A stretch of DNA of 13,580 nucleotides from Streptococcus lactarius (GTDB lineage: Bacteria; Bacillota; Bacilli; Lactobacillales; Streptococcaceae), in assembly GCF_016642265.1 (NCBI RefSeq), contig NZ_MRXX01000016.1:5509-19088 (forward strand), written 5' to 3'. The notes beneath the pieces were generated by a model, which did no database searches, was not told where the DNA came from, and saw nothing but the letters and a program-made list of their open reading frames with translations. Positions within the stretch are counted from its first letter, which is position 1. Each line of letters opens with the position of its first letter. The translations under genes and the position numbers were made by a program. Shown here in pieces: positions 11,735 to 13,580 of this stretch.

Positions 11735-13473
11735 GTCAAAAACGTTCTAGTTATTTAAAACGTCTCTTTAGAGATTTTGCTCACCATCCCGGTCTCCTGA
11801 TTCTGGCCAGTATCGGAACCATTGCTCAAGTAGCCTTAACGGTTTGGTTACCGATCTTGATTGGACATGCGGTTGACTTGGTCATTAATCCTCAAGGGAT
11901 GAAAGTTTTATTGCCCGTTTTGATTCAGATGGTGCTGATTATTTTGGCAAATACCTTGATTCAATGGATCAATCCTCTTCTCTATAATCAATTGGTCTAT
12001 CGGTTTAGCCAAAACCTAAGGGCAGAAGTGATGGAAAAAGTTCACCGCTTGCCCTTGTCTTATCTGGATAAACAAGGGAGTGGGGATTTCGTCAGTCGTC
12101 TCACGACCGATGTGGAGCAACTCAATAGCGGGCTTCTCATGGTCTTCAACCAGTTCTTTGTTGGGCTCTTAACCATTCTTGTGACCATCGTGACCATGGC
12201 AGAATTGGATTTCTTTATGATGGTAGCGGTTCTGGTCTTGACTCCTTTGTCTCTTTTGATTGCTCGTTTTATTGCCAAGCGTTCTTATACACTTTTCCAA
12301 AAGCAGACCAAGGCGCGTGGCCTGCAAACTCAGTTGATCGAAGAGTCGTTGACCCAGGAAAGTTTGATCCAGTCCTTTAACGCTCAGGATCAATTCCGTG
12401 CGGCCTTTCAGGAGACGAATGAAAACTATGCCCATTATTCCCAATCTGCTGTCTTTTATTCCTCGACTGTCAATCCTGCAACTCGCTTTGTGAATGCCTT
12501 GATTTATGCAGTAGTAGCTGGATTTGGTGCGGTTCGTATTATTTCGGGATCCCACTTTACTGTCGGTCAATTGGTGACCTTCCTCAATTATGTCAACCAA
12601 TACACCAAGCCCTTTAATGACATCTCCTCTGTCTTATCTGAATTACAGAGTGCATTAGCTTGCGCAGAGCGCTTGTACAGCGTCTTGGATCAAGATGAGA
12701 TTGAGGAAACCGGTCATCAATTTTTGGAAACGCAGAATGTTAAAGGAGCGATTGGCTTTGAGCACGTCGCATTTGGCTATGATTTAGGACGGACCTTGAT
12801 CAAGGATTTAACCATTCAAGTCCCCGCTGCTAGTAAAGTAGCGATTGTAGGGCCTACAGGAGCAGGGAAGTCGACCTTGATCAATCTGCTCATGCGTTTT
12901 TATCCAGTGAATTCTGGTAAGATTACGATTGATGGGGTGCCGATTACGGACTACACCCGTGCTTCCTACCGCCAACAGTTTGGCATGGTTCTACAAGAAA
13001 CCTGGCTTAAGGTTGGGACCATCCATGAAAATATTGCTTTTTCTCGTCCAGATGCGACCAGAGAAGAAGTGATAGAAGCAGCAAAAGCAGCCAATGCGGA
13101 TTTCTTTATCCGGCAGTTGCCACAAGGGTATGATACCTATCTTTCAGATGCAGGAGAATCTTTGTCACAAGGACAACGCCAACTCTTAACGATTGCGCGG
13201 GTTTTCCTTTCGGTTCCTAAGATTTTGATCTTGGATGAGGCGACATCATCTATTGATACTCGGACTGAGGTCTTGATTCAAGATGCCTTTCATCAGCTCA
13301 TGAAGGGACGGACTAGCTTTATCATTGCTCACCGTTTATCGACCATTCAAAATGCTGATATGATCCTTGTCATGGTGGATGGAGATATTGTCGAGCATGG
13401 CACTCATGAAGAGCTAATGCAAGCACAAGGTGTTTACTACAAGATGCAGACAGCTCAGCAACAGATTCGTTAG
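11731..13473 (+). CDS. ABC exporter half-transporter, catalytic subunit
   Basis: 580 aa with the same layout: six membrane helices (~1-320) and an ATPase domain (~340-580). Walker A GPTGAGKS 374-381, Walker B ILILDEATSS with catalytic Glu503, and switch His534 (IIAHRLST) are intact, while the signature is LSQGQ (478-482) instead of LSGGQ. In the heterodimer its Walker motifs face the intact FSGGQ of the first subunit (active site), and its LSQGQ faces the degenerate Walker B of that subunit. The start overlaps the previous stop (ATGA) and has a strong GGAGG just upstream, inside the previous gene. A strong terminator follows 5 nt after the stop. Similar pairs are often drug exporters, but the substrate is not shown by the sequence. 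Confidence 0.92.
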   Translation: MSQKRSSYLKRLFRDFAHHPGLLILASIGTIAQVALTVWLPILIGHAVDLVINPQGMKVLLPVLIQMVLIILANTLIQWINPLLYNQLVYRFSQNLRAEVMEKVHRLPLSYLDKQGSGDFVSRLTTDVEQLNSGLLMVFNQFFVGLLTILVTIVTMAELDFFMMVAVLVLTPLSLLIARFIAKRSYTLFQKQTKARGLQTQLIEESLTQESLIQSFNAQDQFRAAFQETNENYAHYSQSAVFYSSTVNPATRFVNALIYAVVAGFGAVRIISGSHFTVGQLVTFLNYVNQYTKPFNDISSVLSELQSALACAERLYSVLDQDEIEETGHQFLETQNVKGAIGFEHVAFGYDLGRTLIKDLTIQVPAASKVAIVGPTGAGKSTLINLLMRFYPVNSGKITIDGVPITDYTRASYRQQFGMVLQETWLKVGTIHENIAFSRPDATREEVIEAAKAANADFFIRQLPQGYDTYLSDAGESLSQGQRQLLTIARVFLSVPKILILDEATSSIDTRTEVLIQDAFHQLMKGRTSFIIAHRLSTIQNADMILVMVDGDIVEHGTHEELMQAQGVYYKMQTAQQQIR

Positions 13474-13477
13474 AATG

Positions 13478-13509
13478 AAAAGCATTTTCAAACCTGAAAA
13501 TGCTTTTTT
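13478..13509. terminator. Strong terminator of the ABC operon
   Basis: A perfect 13-bp stem (AAAAGCATTTTCA 13478-13490, TGAAAATGCTTTT 13495-13507) with loop AACC and six T in all (13504-13509), immediately past the ABC stop codon. The A-run at the left end would let it act on the other strand as well. Confidence 0.92.
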
Positions 13510-13524
13510 AGTCTAAAAAAGAGA

Positions 13525-13580
13525 GTGGGACAGAAATCGGTCATTCGTTAGAATTCGATTTCGTCGTCCCACCTCCGCAC
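13525..13580. repeat. Intergenic hairpin repeat, cut by the window end
   Basis: GTGGGAC (13525-13531) pairs with GTCCCAC (13566-13572), and inside them AAATCG (13534-13539) with CGATTT (13556-13561), around a 16-nt loop. On the minus strand the hairpin is followed by CTCTCTTTTTT, so it could end a transcript coming from the right. The sequence resembles a GTGGGACAGAA-type intergenic element I recall from oral streptococcal genomes; that identification is from memory. It likely continues past 13580. Confidence 0.6.

Overview
The window looks like chromosomal DNA from a low-to-moderate-GC Firmicute, most likely an oral (viridans-group) Streptococcus. The grounds are the gene families, the strong AT-rich extended -10 promoters (TGn-TANAAT), the dense short intergenic repeats, and the order ypmB(tseB)-like / aspartate aminotransferase / asnS, which is also the order in Bacillus subtilis (ypmB-aspB-asnS). 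The species cannot be resolved from the sequence alone.

Left block (1-2571, all minus strand): a MocR-type regulator (GntR HTH fused to an aminotransferase fold) whose PLP lysine position is Thr; then a two-gene unit of a DUF1836 HTH protein followed by a hemolysin III/PAQR membrane protein, the two overlapping by 26 bp. The DUF1836 promoter is near consensus and carries a perfect 9-5-9 palindrome over its -10/+1 region, suggesting an autoregulated operon. A divergent promoter drives yaaA (peroxide stress protein), apparently as a leaderless mRNA.

Middle block (3298-7560): yaaA converges on a marR gene across 385 bp holding a structured repeat (copy 1) bracketed by two near-identical hairpins. 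marR diverges from the ypmB-like/aminotransferase pair across an intergenic region rich in palindromes. asnS follows from its own extended -10 promoter and ends in a strong intrinsic terminator.

Right block (7594-13580, plus strand): a DUF1003 membrane protein, an MFS transporter, a 417-bp intergenic region with the second copy of the structured repeat (again between two copies of one hairpin), and a translationally coupled heterodimeric ABC exporter whose two ATP sites are asymmetric in the expected complementary way. The window ends inside another intergenic hairpin repeat.

The most unusual signal is the pair of repeats at about 3328-3487 and 9668-9827. Both copies keep the same set of hairpins. 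One stem has changed sequence with four compensated base pairs while its 8-nt loop stayed identical, and that loop is complementary to a conserved upstream segment (possible pseudoknot). Each copy sits between two copies of a different terminator-like hairpin. This looks like a selected RNA (or single-stranded DNA) structure, possibly mobile, and I do not recognise it as BOX, RUP or another element I know. Secondary points of interest are three putative leaderless genes (yaaA, marR, ypmB-like) with the same 6-nt gap between -10 box and start codon, the lysine-less MocR protein, and the DUF1836 operator.
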